64,000 bases of DNA from Euryodendron excelsum (lineage: Eukaryota > Streptophyta > Magnoliopsida > Ericales > Pentaphylacaceae). Shown one piece after another: positions 11,421-22,981 of the stretch. Each line of letters begins with the position of its first letter. Position 1 is the stretch's first letter. A model generated the notes under the pieces. That model was not told the DNA's origin. It saw nothing but the letters and a program-made list of their open reading frames with translations, and did not search any database. The DNA is taken from contig CM065380.1 in NCBI GenBank assembly GCA_033060915.1, positions 50,557,501 through 50,621,500 of the forward strand, in the 5' to 3' direction. Made by a program: the position numbers and the translations under genes.

Positions 11421-12159
11421 TCAGGGATCTTCATATATTTCATTATCTAATAATCCATATAAGTATGCTGTAACAACATCCATTAGATGCATATCTAGTC
11501 TTTTTGTAACTGCCAAACTAATTAAAAATTGGAATATAATTGCATTCATTGTAAGAGAGTAAGTCTTATCGTAATCAATATTCAGTCTCTGCTAGAAATC
11601 TTGTGTTACAAGTTGTGTTTTATATCGCACAATTTCATTATTTTTATTTCATTTTCGCACAAATACTCATTTGTATCCCATTTGCTTGAAAATGTCCAAA
11701 GACTTTATGTTTTATTTTAGTGAGCTTAATTAGGCCTTAATTGCTTCTTCCACTATGCCCAATTATCTTTAGTTGAACCTTCTTCAATAGATTTGGGTTC
11801 AAGCTCATTTTTATTTGAAATGTCAAGAGCAACGAAAAACTAGAATATGTTGTCGACAATAATTTGATTGCTATGCCATCTTTCTCCAACATATAAATGA
11901 TTTATTGAGATCTCATTATTTTCAAATACATTTTCCACGTCAAGAGTCATTAGTTCAATTATTTCCATTGCCTGTTATGTGGATGTAGTCTCTTTAGGAG
12001 TATTAACTCGTGGTAATATGGGTATAACCTCTTTAGGAGTGTTAACTTCCTTATGTGTGATGTTTTGTGTCTTTCTCTTTCTTGGAATTAAATCCTTTGC
12101 ACCACAGGTCTCTCACACTTCAAACATGTTTTAGACTCATTAGCTGTTGTACTAACAAA

Positions 12160-13400
12160 TTGTTATACATGAACATCAATTCTAGATTGGGTATTAGAAG
12201 CGGGTATGTACAATTTCGTAACTTTCTTTGTGTTGGTAAATGCATCTAGCAATTGATTTGCAATACTTTGCAATGAAATGATCATCTGAACTTCTAGTTC
12301 ACATTGACTTGTACGAGTATCAAAGTGAGATAATGTTTTAACATTCCAAGTGATCTCACACTTCGTTTCTAGTTGCATCTTGTTTTCTCTTAATGACGGG
12401 AAAACAGTCTCATCAAAATGACAATCTGCAAAATATGCTGACCTATCTTGGTACGTTGTGGGGGTGAAATTGAAATTTGTACAATACAACAAAAAACTCG
12501 TAGGTAAAAAATATTTAGTTGTTGACCAAGAACAAGTTGCAAGGGTGAATATTAGTGGTAAGGAGTAAGGATGACACAAACTAATGATGCAACATTCAAT
12601 ATGACATGTCGCAAGGCAGAAATGGATAATTTGGTCTTCATAAGCAAGGGTCGAACAATTAACTAAAGACGTTTGATAAAAAACTCTGCTAAACCATTTT
12701 GTGTTTGAGTATGTACAACAGGATGTTCAACATCAATATAGACATGCAATATTCTTTAAAACCTTGGGAAGTAAACTTACCAGCATTGTCTAGTCGAATT
12801 GACTTAATTAAATAGTCCAAAAACTATGCCCATAATCGAATGATTTGGGTAAGAAGTCTAGTAAATGCTACATTATGAGTAGAAATTAAAGAAACATGTG
12901 ACTAACATGTGAATGCATCTATCAATACCATATATCCCCGTGAATCTGTTATAAAAAAACTCAGAGATTCAACAAATTTTTAAGGTGATGGTTTAATCAC
13001 CAATTTACCTTGGGAACAAGCAGTATAAGAATAATTACTTCATAAAAGAATCTTCTGGTTCTTTAACGGATGTCCATTTGAGTTTTCAATAATGAATTCG
13101 TTGTAAAAAACTTGGAGATTCAATAACAATTTTTGAAGGTGATGGTTTAGTCACTAATTTATCTTGGGAACAAGCAGCACAGCAATAATCACTTGATAAA
13201 AGAATCTTTTGGTTCTTTAACGGATGTCCATTTTAGTTCTCAATAATTTGATGCATCATTGTTGATATTGGATGACCAAGACAATCTTGTCAACGTGAAA
13301 AAATATTTGGATTAAAGCACTTTTGGTTCATCACAATAGGTGATTCTACAACACATGTAATTGTATAATATAACCTAGAAGAGAAAATAGGAAGTTTTTC
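12160..13400 (-). pseudogene. copia integrase and linker pseudogene
   Basis: At about 12800-12770 (minus) the text IRLDNAGKFTSQGF matches the integrase DDE-core segment IRxDNAGEF, with the usual E read as K. The linker at 12579-12163 contains ADCHFDETVFPSLR and SLSHFDTRTSQCELEVQMI, conserved between integrase and RT in this copia group. Multiple stops interrupt the rest. Confidence 0.75.
12940..13247 (-). repeat. 154-bp tandem duplication inside copia
   Basis: Copy 1 (about 12940-13093) and copy 2 (about 13094-13247) share text such as ggtgatggttta and ttctttaacggatgtccatt at a constant offset of 154 bp. They lie in the integrase N-terminal / pre-integrase part. The shift is not a multiple of three, so it breaks the frame. 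Confidence 0.75.
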
Positions 13401-13703
13401 TAATATAAGCTTATGGCCTTAAATAATACAAGTAATGCAAATATATTCTCTATTATATTAATTTGTAGTCTCCAGATGATATCCATTTCAACGAAGATCT
13501 TTAAAACTAAGTAAATTTCTTTTTGATCTGGTAGAATACAAGACATCATCGACATAAAGTTTTGTTCCTTTTGGTAACATAATATGAGCTCTTCTGAAGC
13601 TTTCAATCAATTTTGTAGTACCTGATATTGTGTTTGGTGTTGCACTATTTACTAAGCATATGTCACAAAGAATTGTGTGTGTTGTTGTACTTTTACTAGA
13701 CAT
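13400..13703 (-). pseudogene. copia protease / pre-integrase remnant
   Basis: The minus-strand frame 13703-13488 reads ILCDICLVNSATPNTI then AHIMLPKGTKLYVDDVLYS. Active copia proteases have DSxT at this point; here the aspartate reads as asparagine (NSAT), so the catalytic residue is lost. The text beyond is typical of the segment leading to integrase. Confidence 0.65.
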
Positions 13704-13830
13704 ATGTCATCACTATTCATTTTGGACCTAGTAAATGTATGTGTATCATTCATGCCTCACTATATACAAAATATTAAATTTTGTTTATTTTATGAGAAAA
13801 CAAAATAATACTTTTTATTTATTATAAAAC

Positions 13831-14456
13831 AAAAGAGAACTTCAAACATAATATAAATGTTTAGAAACTATGAAAACAAGAAAATAAGGTTAATCGGTAT
13901 GGACATTTCCATCACTAATTAAATGATTAATTTTTTTATTAGGTTTTGCAAAGAAGTCATAAACGTCAAGATGAGTAATGTCCACAGAACCATCAAAATC
14001 TGTAAAATTCATTTTCACATTTTTTATTTTTTCTTTCATTGAAGCTTGGTAAATATCCACTAGATGTTTAAGCGTACGACAGGTATGTGACCAATATCGT
14101 TTCATGCCACACTAGTAACAAATATCTTCATAATTTTTAGGAGAAAAGAGAACTTCAAACATAATATAAATGTTTAGAAACTAACAAAATAAGAAAATAA
14201 GGTTAATTGGTATAGACATTTCCATCACTAATTAAATGATTAATTTTTTCATCAGGTTTTGCAAAGAAGTCATAAACGTCAAGATGAGTAATGTCCACAG
14301 AACCATCAAAATTTGTAAAATTCATTTTCACATTTTTTATTTTTTCTTTCATTGAAGCTTGGTAAAGATCCACTAGATGTTTAAGCGTATGATAGGTACG
14401 TGACCAATGTCCTTTCATGCCACACCGGTAACAAGCATCTTCATAATTTTTAGGAG
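13831..14456 (-). repeat. 313-bp tandem duplication at gag zinc-knuckle
   Basis: 13831-14143 and 14144-14456 are direct copies at offset 313 with few differences. Each encodes the same 71-codon frame, KHLVDxYQASMKEKIKNVKM ... HLDVYDFFAKP. 313 is not a multiple of three, so the copies are out of frame with each other. Confidence 0.85.
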
Positions 14457-15222
14457 GTTTAGTTTATAAACCTTTCCCTTTTTCTTGTTTCGGCTCAGTA
14501 TTGTTCCATTTCTGGTGGTATAGTGGCGTATTTTTATTCCGTAAATAATAATAATTTTGAATAGAACTTTCATGATAACCCCCACAACATCTACGATTAT
14601 ATCCACATCCCTGACCATGACATGAGATTACATTCGCTTCAAAAAATGGTGTAGAACAAGTTAGACGAGATTAGTGATTTTTCATAAGCAACTCATTATT
14701 TTGTTTAGCGACAAGAAGACATGAGATCAATTCAAAATATTTTTTGAATCCACACTCTCAATATTGCTATTGCAAGAGCACATTCGAGACATAGAATATA
14801 GAGAATGTTTTTTTTAACATCTTTTTGTCAGTAATTTTCTCACCATATAATTTCAATTGAGAGCTTATTTTAAATAATGCAGAATTATACTCACCAATAG
14901 TCTCCTGCAATTGAAAGTGTATCCAATTATAGCGAGTTTTTGGGAAAATTATGGTCTTTTGGTGCTCATATGTCTCCTGTAAATTATTTCATAAAACTCG
15001 GTCTTTTATCGTGAGAGACTCAAATTTTAATTCTTCCTAAAGATAATGACGAATGAAAATCATTGCTTTTGCGCGATCCTGCAATGATGCTTGATTTTCT
15101 TTCTCAATTGCTTTATCAAGTTTCATTACTTGAAGCTGAATGCTGACATAAAAAATTCAAGATATATAATTTTCACTTGAAATATCAAGGGCATCAAATT
15201 CTAATTTTGTAAGGTTCAACAT
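13890..15222 (-). pseudogene. copia gag pseudogene
   Basis: It starts at about 15222 with MLNLTKLEFDALDI and runs left with frame changes. The zinc-knuckle surrounding text ends CHTLKHLVDLYQASMKEK. It is interrupted by stops and by the 313-bp duplication. Confidence 0.65.
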
Positions 15223-15250
15223 AGTCTCAATACTATAAGTGACAAAATAA

Positions 15251-16714
15251 CACTTTTAGAATTAGAGAAAAAAATAAATTTGTCTAATAATTTTTACTAA
15301 AAAGGTTATAAATATAAATTTTAAGTAAAAAATTTACACCAATAAAATGTGAAAAGTCATTATTATTTTTTCAAAAAAGCCTCATTTAAAATTGTCTCTT
15401 TAGGCCTCAAATTGTCCTGAGCCACTCCAATTAGTATGTTTGTACTTAGATATATCAATATGTACGTGTATGTGCACTCTTAAGATGCTTTTCAGAGACA
15501 ATCTCGCTCCCAAAATAATTTTACAAATGATGATCTGCTCTCTTTTTGTAAATCAATTATATAGAAACAAAAACCACTTGTTAAAAATTAGTTATTCTCT
15601 CTGGCTTTTTAGTATTTGACATATTTTGTTGACAAAAACTTTTTGATTGTAATTAAATTTTAAGTTATATTTGGCCTTAGCACACATAATTGTTTTTCAG
15701 AGTACAAACTGTTAAAATTGATGAACAAATTGCTAAAGCACACAAAGTTGATAAAAGTACTATCAAAATTCGTAATATATTAATTTCATATAACTTTTTG
15801 ATATGTGCCTACGCAGTTCAGGCGAACGGCATGTCAATGAATTTAAACTGAGGTGAGGCATGGTCTCTTTAGCTTTTGAACTCGTTCGAACCACATGGTG
15901 TTCACCAGGCTACGAACTTTCTGTTCTATTCGGTTTTGAAAACATAATTAATACTAGATTGGACTTGGATATTTAGGAGACTTATTTATAATAAAAAGAA
16001 TACAAAGAGTTGCCTTGGAAGACATTCACATTTCACATATTTTCAGAGATCATATAGAAAGATGTGAACTTATATTTATAAAATTATGTCTAAAGTTCTG
16101 AGTGATTGTTTCTACTTCAAGAAGACATTCTTGGTGAATCTAAATTAATTTTTGAAGGCTTTAATGATGTTATAGATTCAACACTTGATCAATGATATTG
16201 ACAATCTAATACATACAAAGAAAGCACACTTTCGTGAGAAGCAACACCTGGAAGTGAGATATTTGATAGAGCGGGTAACTGCAAGTGTGAAATTGTAAGT
16301 TGTTTATATAGTAAATTGATTAGCTGGCTTAGGTTATGTGATTTTTTTCAGTTGATTTTTTCATCTTAAATATTGTATGTCATGTGATTGTCTAATTACT
16401 TCTGCATATTTAGTCTGACATACAATTATTGCATGCATTTTTGAAGGACTAAAATTAATTATGACCATTAAATCTACCTACAAAACCCTTTAGTGTATGC
16501 CTAAATCTGCGTCGCAAAGGATAAACTATTTTTCACATCTAATATTGTAATTTAAAAATGTATACGTAACTAAAGTGTAAACCCAACAGAATTATGTAAT
16601 CATGCTCGTAGAGTACACGTTGATTACCCATATTTTGATTGTATTAGAACATACTTTAAGGGACCGAAATTAATATAATTTACACCACCTCACCATAGCT
16701 GCAGCTATCACCAT
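15251..16714. other. Intergenic DNA, no gene seen
   Basis: About 1.4 kb of AT-rich DNA without a supportable open frame. Around 15380-15425 it holds the second half of the old dispersed repeat that also flanks the copia element on the left. Nothing else is recognised. Confidence 0.3.
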
Positions 16715-17082
16715 TAAGGATGACAAAGCAGCCCAACATCCCAGTCCCTACTCCACCTTGCACCGCTCCTATTAGGATAGGTGTGAGGTGATTCTAATTA
16801 ATGTAGAGTCAAGTTTGGAGACAAGGTGTAATAACCCGTCACGCTTTATCTTGTTTAGATGCATATATATATATATATATATATAATGGGAGTATATGAT
16901 TTTTTTTCTTCTTATTTCTTTGATTTTGGCATTTTCTTTGCCTATGATGTGTTCGAAAAAATTACTAGCATAAAGAACGCAGGACGAGGGCAAGGGCGAG
17001 GGCAAGGGGAGGGGTCACCATAGTAAGACCAGATAGGGTAGGGTTCCTTGACCCAAATCTGCTCTGTTGCTATCCCTAATTA
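16715..17082. repeat. Possible hAT-type MITE
   Basis: The left end aggatgacaaagcag and the reverse complement of the right end agggatagcaacagagcag are similar inverted ends of the kind seen in plant hAT MITEs. An (AT)n tract lies inside at 16863-16885. Target duplication is not clear. Confidence 0.35.
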
Positions 17083-17151
17083 TCATCAGAACAATAATGG
17101 TAGTGGTGGCTTTTGAAAGTGAGGAGTACTAGAGAAAGAAAATTAATAATA

Positions 17152-17757
17152 AGGGGATATTTGGATTGCAGCTTAAAAAAGTAACAAGTCAAAAACTTAA
17201 GCTAGTTCTAAAAGTACTTTTTTTAGACGGAGAGCTAATCATAGCTTGAAAAAGTCATAAACTTAGGCCACATGCTGTTAAAAAAAAGCATCCAAATGCC
17301 CCTAAGTAGAAAGGGTATCCTAGACATTTTGCAAACAAAATACTACCAACCCATCAAATTATAGGCTTTTCTGCAAGTTACATGGAAGTTAAATGTACCT
17401 TTTTAATTACATAATTTATGTGTTTTATGGCCAACCCACATAAATAAATTATATTTATACGACGCAGATGCCTCGATAAATTTTAAATTTTTTTATTTGC
17501 TTTTTGTCACGGGAGAAAATAGTCTAATTCTCATAACCAATCAAAATAGAATGTCTACACTCATGTACTGTGGGGTGTTTGTTTGGACTTTTTTAGCAAC
17601 TTATAATTTTTTAAAATTATGTTTGACTCTCCACTTAAAAAGTCACTTTTAAAATTAAATTAATTTTTGAAAAGTCATTTAGACAAATAACTTTTTAGAA
17701 TCAACTTAAACTTTTGACTTATGATTTTTTTAAGCTGAAATCTAAACACTCCTTTTA
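17152..17757. mobile_element. MITE / foldback element, about 605 bp
   Basis: 17153-17203 and the reverse complement of 17701-17756 match over about 50 bp (gcttaaaaaagtaacaagtc against gcttaaaaaaatcataagtc and flanks). Inner sequence repeats the aaaagtcaaac/cttaagc theme. It has no coding capacity. Confidence 0.6.
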
Positions 17758-19738
17758 TCAAGCAATATAAAAAGATATCAACCCTGAGGGATAGTCTAGT
17801 GTAGATAGGGACGAGGTGTAAAGTCAGATGTTCCAAGTTTAAAATTTGTTAATCATCTAAGGCTAAATTATGATAAATTTATCTTCCATGAATTCTCTAA
17901 TTTTAGCGTAAATGATATGTTTTTAATTAGACCGAGAAAGAGCTTAGGCCTTTGACCAAATCAATTAAAAAATCGTCGAGGTGCGAACTGGCCAAACACC
18001 TTTCACCGCATAACACAAGAATCAACTATTGCTAATCCCACTGTCCTGTCAATCTGATCTCAATATCTAATATATTTTGTGAAGTCTTTTTCCTCCTATT
18101 ACTATGTGATATCTAAGTCTAGCTATGAACTTAACCACACTTGTCTAGACATCCAATAGCATTTTTCCATAATTGGTGGTTGATTTGTTTCTAGTGAACA
18201 GTTTGTTTTGTTTATTGCTTATGGTACATCTTTAGCATTAAGACGATTTCTTAATCTTCAAGGAGTAACCATGGTTACAACATGTGATAAATAAATAAAA
18301 AAGAAAGAAAAATCCTTGTAATCCTCTGAGGAGCCTCCAACTCACATGAATCTTAGTGTTTAGGTCTCGTTTGTTATGTCTTTTTTGATTTATAGCTTTT
18401 TTGTTCTCGTGTTTTTTTGGTTAAAAGCTAATTTCGTTCTGGAGTTTCATCAACACCCACCAAAAAGAATTTAAATTAAATTTTTTTTTAAAAAGCCAAA
18501 AATTTTAAAAATTCATACCAGACAGAGGCTTAGTTTTAACATAAAGGCTAGCTGGATCACCACTTTCAAGAAATCAGCCACTCCGAAAGCAATGTATACA
18601 TATATATATATATATATATAATATGTATGTATGAGTTTGATATCTCATAAGAAAGTGAATAATTTGATCTCCAATCACGTGGTTACTCCTTCAATCTCAA
18701 TCATACTTTGCTATCACTTACAATTTATTAAAGTTGAGAGTTTTTTCATTTATACTAAAAATGATTTATCTTTTAATTTGGTTACGTTTGTGTTAAGTTC
18801 TTCATGTAGACAAAAACTGAATTCCTTTTCTTGCTATTCATTTAGCTAGCTATGCTCAATTGATGTGGCACAATAGTTTTTTTTATTATTCCATATTTAA
18901 TTTTTGCGTTCATTTAAAGTAACAATTTGCTTTTATTCCTCCATCCACATCCTTTAGAAGTTCTTTTTTTAAAAAAAAGGGGTAAAATAGCAACCAAAAG
19001 AAGTGGGATTGATACACCCAAATTGGTATCACTAGCTCTTCTGATAATACTTTTTATTATTATTTTTTTTTTTTTTAAAATTAGAAAAAATTCGTGGCAG
19101 CTTTTTGTTGCCATTTGTGGCAACAATTTCCAAAATGCTGAAATAATGATTTTCATTTGTTTTCAATACAAATTAAAACAAAAATCATTTTGCTCATCAC
19201 TTATTTTCACTTATAATTACCCATTCTCCGTTCAACGCTGCGCACTACCACCACCGTTGCCACCCCTACGACTACTAAACATTTGTATTTAACGTGTTTT
19301 CTATGCACATTTTCTATATATATATTTTTTAAAAGATAACTTGTTTTATATATTTTGTTTAAAATGAAAACGTTACCCAAACGCCACCTTAACAAAACAA
19401 CTGCAAAAAAGAATAAGAATAGAATTAAATACAATTACAGAAAAAATGAAGTTGTCACCACAAATTTGCCAATGCAGACAATAATTGTCATTCCAATAAA
19501 TTGCCAGACAACTTGGAAAGTGGAAGAAACCCAAGTGTTCTCATTACTCTGAAGTTTGAACCCCACAATGGTGGGGATTTGACTGGTCTCAACTTTTCTA
19601 ATTTTATTTTTCCCTCCATATTAAAGAAGATTAAATTACTAATAAATCACAGCTAATCATCCATTTTGTAGTGTGTATGGCCTAATTAGCCCAACCGTTA
19701 ACATTTATTTACAGCTCCAAACAAGGCCTTAATAGTCC
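17758..19738. other. Upstream intergenic region of the importin gene
   Basis: No gene seen in about 2 kb. It contains a likely short MITE at 18359-18534 (ends taggtctcgtttgttatg and the inverted cataccagacagaggctta), a (TA)n tract at about 18597-18620 and poly-T runs near 19060. Short open frames here have no support. Confidence 0.35.
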
Positions 19739-19805
19739 AAACCCTCCCCCTATAACACAACCGCTCTTTTCCCATTCTTCTTTTCCGCGAAGTAGAGGAG
19801 AGAGA

Positions 19806-19813
19806 TATATAAA
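19806..19813 (+). promoter_or_regulatory. TATA box candidate for the importin gene
   Basis: TATATAAA lies 82 bp upstream of the chosen ATG (19895-19897), with a GA-rich leader between. Spacing fits a short 5' UTR. A second AT element (tataacac, about 19751) could serve instead. Confidence 0.4.
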
Positions 19814-19894
19814 GATAGTTGCATATAGAGAGAGAGAACAAGAGCGCCACCACCACCACTACCAATCATCGAACCAAAACCCTAATTGGCTGTG

Positions 19895-22800
19895 ATGGAC
19901 CCCGGGTCAACTCAGCTCCAACAAGCCCAACTCGCGGCGATTCTCGGCCCCGATCCGGCGCCGTTCGAAACCCTGATCTCTCATCTCATGTCATCGTCGA
20001 ACGAGCAGCGATCCCAGGCCGAACTCATCTTCAACCTCTGCAAGCAGAACGATCCGAACTCGCTTGCTCTCAAACTCGCCCACCTCCTCCATTTCTCCCC
20101 CAACGTCGAGGCCCGAGCTATGTCCGCAATTCTACTCAGAAAGCAGTTAACTCGGGACGACTCGTACTTATGGCCTCGATTGTCGCCTTCGACTCAGTCC
20201 TCGCTCAAATCGATATTGCTCGCTTGCGTGCAACGCGAAGAAGCGAAGACGATAATCAAGAAGTTATGCGACACCGTCTCGGAGCTTGCTTCCGGGATTT
20301 TGCCCGATAACGGGTGGCCGGAACTATTGCCGTTCATGTTCCAGTGCGTGTCGTCCGATTCACCGAAGCTTCAGGAATCGGCTTTTTTAATCTTTGCCCA
20401 GTTGTCACAGTACATCGGCGAAACCCTAGTTTCCCACATAAAGCATCTACATGCCGTATTCTTGCAGTGTTTGACTTCGTCATCGAACTCCGATGTGAAG
20501 ATTGCGGCGCTCAGTGCGGTGATTAACTTTATTCAGTGCTTGTCGAACTCAAGCGACCGTGATCGGTTTCAGGATTTATTGCCCGCAATGATGCGGACGT
20601 TGACGGAGGCGTTGAATTGCGGGCAGGAAGCAACAGCACAAGAAGCGCTTGAATTATTGATTGAATTGGCAGGGACAGAGCCGAGGTTTTTGAGGAGGCA
20701 ATTGGTGGATGTGGTGGGGTCTATGTTACAGATTGCGGAGGCGGAAAGCCTAGAAGAGGGGACTCGACACCTCGCAATTGAGTTTGTGATAACACTTGCA
20801 GAGGCGAGAGAAAGGGCGCCTGGTATGATGAGGAAGTTGCCCCAGTTTATCAGTAGATTGTTTGCAATATTGATGAAGATGTTATTGGATATTGAGGATG
20901 ATCCTGCGTGGCATACTGCTGACACTGAGGACGAGGATGCAGGGGAGACCAGTAATTATAGTGTTGGGCAGGAGTGTTTGGATCGGTTATCCATTGCATT
21001 GGGTGGAAACACAATTGTCCCAGTCGCTTCAGAGCAGATGCCTGCATATTTGGCTGCTCCCGAGTGGCAGAAGCACCATGCTGCACTGATCGCACTTGCC
21101 CAGATTGCTGAGGGATGCTCAAAGGTATTGAAGCTATCACTTTGCTCTCGTTGACATTTCTTTTGTTATAGTCATTTACTGGATGTTTCAAGCGCACACT
21201 TATGCCTTAATCTAATGACTTGTATAGTTGGTTTATTTGTATTATTTCCACCATGTCCTGCAAGTCCTATATGTTTGTTATGAGGCAATAAATCGGTTTT
21301 GACTTTTTGGTCACGTGATCAGAAACCAAAATTTCTCCCATTTTATTGTTTTTTTTTTTTTGGTTGTTATGGCCCATTGTTGCAGGTGATGATTAAAAAT
21401 TTGGAGCAAGTAGTGAACATGGTTTTGAATTCTTTCCAAGATCCTCACCCACGAGTCCGATGGGCAGCTATTAATGCGATTGGGCAGTTGTCTACTGATT
21501 TGGGCCCAGATTTGCAAGTTCAGTACCATCAACGTGTGCTACCGGCTTTAGCTGCAGCCATGGACGATTTCCAGAATCCCCGTGTGCAGGTTAGTTCTTC
21601 TGGTTCTTTGATAATTGTACACTGTAGGTGCTTAGAAATGTATTGGAACTTGTCCTTGGTGATTGGTCCTGCATACATCGACTGCAAAGCTGGCTTGTGC
21701 ATGTGTTGAGTCACTTTTATAGGTTTCTTTTACTTGTCATTGTTAATTGTGAGGATTTGTATTGATGCTTTTGTAGGCCCTGCTATATTATCCAACTGGG
21801 ATTTTGTGCTTTTTGAGCTTATATTATTATGGATCAACTTAACTTGGTTGTTTACAAGTGTTGATTTTTGGTGATTTGCTCGAAGAAAAGTTAAAATGCT
21901 CTCCTAAGAAGTGGTGAAGGTTTAGTCCAGGGAACTTCCTTGAGGGCCAAAACTGTAGGGTTCATAACCTGTCAGTTTTTGGAAGAGAAGAAAGCTCCAA
22001 CATGGGTGCTGCTTGACCACAATATAAAGAGATTATAGCATGTTCCATAAGTCTTTAGATACCTTGGATTGAATTAAGAGGTGAAGTATCTCCTCGGCAA
22101 TTTTGTATGTGCAGCACCAATTCAGTAGCATTGTCTCCTTGCATTCAAAATTATTATTGGTAAAAACTGCCTTCAAAGTTGTTCGAAAAGAGAGAGACAA
22201 TTCCGAAGTATCTCTCTTAATAAGCAAGGCTAAGAGAGAATATATGGAGTGTAATTTAGGAAAATTAGAAATATGAGTAAAGATAGAGTAAAATTTGATG
22301 TCCAAGACATAACTAAGAATGACCATTTTGGATATCCTGAATCAATCCATAAAACAAAGCAGGTCGTCTTTGAAAATGTCCTAGAGATATATTATGATCC
22401 AATTATCAAAATTAATTTTTTCCCGTCAATTGATGGCTAAGATCATTTTTCAACTCCCCTACACTATCATACTCCACCCAAAATAGTCAAACTCACTTTG
22501 GTCAGAAGGTTGATGATGCATTCGATGCTTCTCATACAACGAGTTTGCAAACCAGAGGTCTGGCTCTCCCTCTCTCTCTACATTCTCCTACTTCTTGCTC
22601 TTTATAAAGCGAGGGCCATAAAACAATGGGCAATACCAGGTGGACTCTCTGGGAAAACCACCCTATCCTCATTATTACAAAGCTCTCCTTGGAAAGAACC
22701 ACTGGAGGAGACCCACTTAACCTCTAGACCACCTTCCCACGAACCACCACCAAGGGCACCACTTGCATCAATCAAAGCACCACCTTCCCTCTCTCTTCTA

Positions 22801-22945
22801 GTCTCTCTCTTTGTCTCCCCTACCTTCTCTCTTCTTCCTCTCACTTTCTCCACTAGGGCAGCAAGGTGTAAAACCCACTGCACCAGTAATGTTTATCACC
22901 TCTCGGCACCTCTCTCACCCACGCAACTCCCTTAGACCACAAACC

Positions 22946-22981
<36 letters not shown>

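Larger units (their letters stand above)
9467..15250 (-). mobile_element. Ty1/copia retrotransposon, decayed, 5' LTR missing
   Basis: On the minus strand the order is gag (15222 to about 13890), protease (about 13700), integrase (about 13400-12580), linker, reverse transcriptase (about 12000-10780), RNase H (10700-9997), a 3' non-coding part, then a putative 3' LTR (9467-9722). This gag-protease-integrase-RT order defines Ty1/copia. Gag begins near 15222 with MLNLTKLEFDALDISSENY. No 5' LTR or tRNA-Met primer-binding site is found to the right, so that end is lost. The element carries two tandem duplications (12940-13247, 13831-14456) and an inserted 276-bp element (10776-11051). Stops and frameshifts occur throughout. 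Confidence 0.8.

Noticed and set aside
19886..19894. MAV extension at the importin N-terminus
   Set aside because: The codon at 19886 is TTG; the first ATG in frame is 19895.
19819..20310. 163-codon frame overlapping importin exon 1
   Set aside because: Out-of-frame shadow of the importin coding sequence, which has a clear family match.
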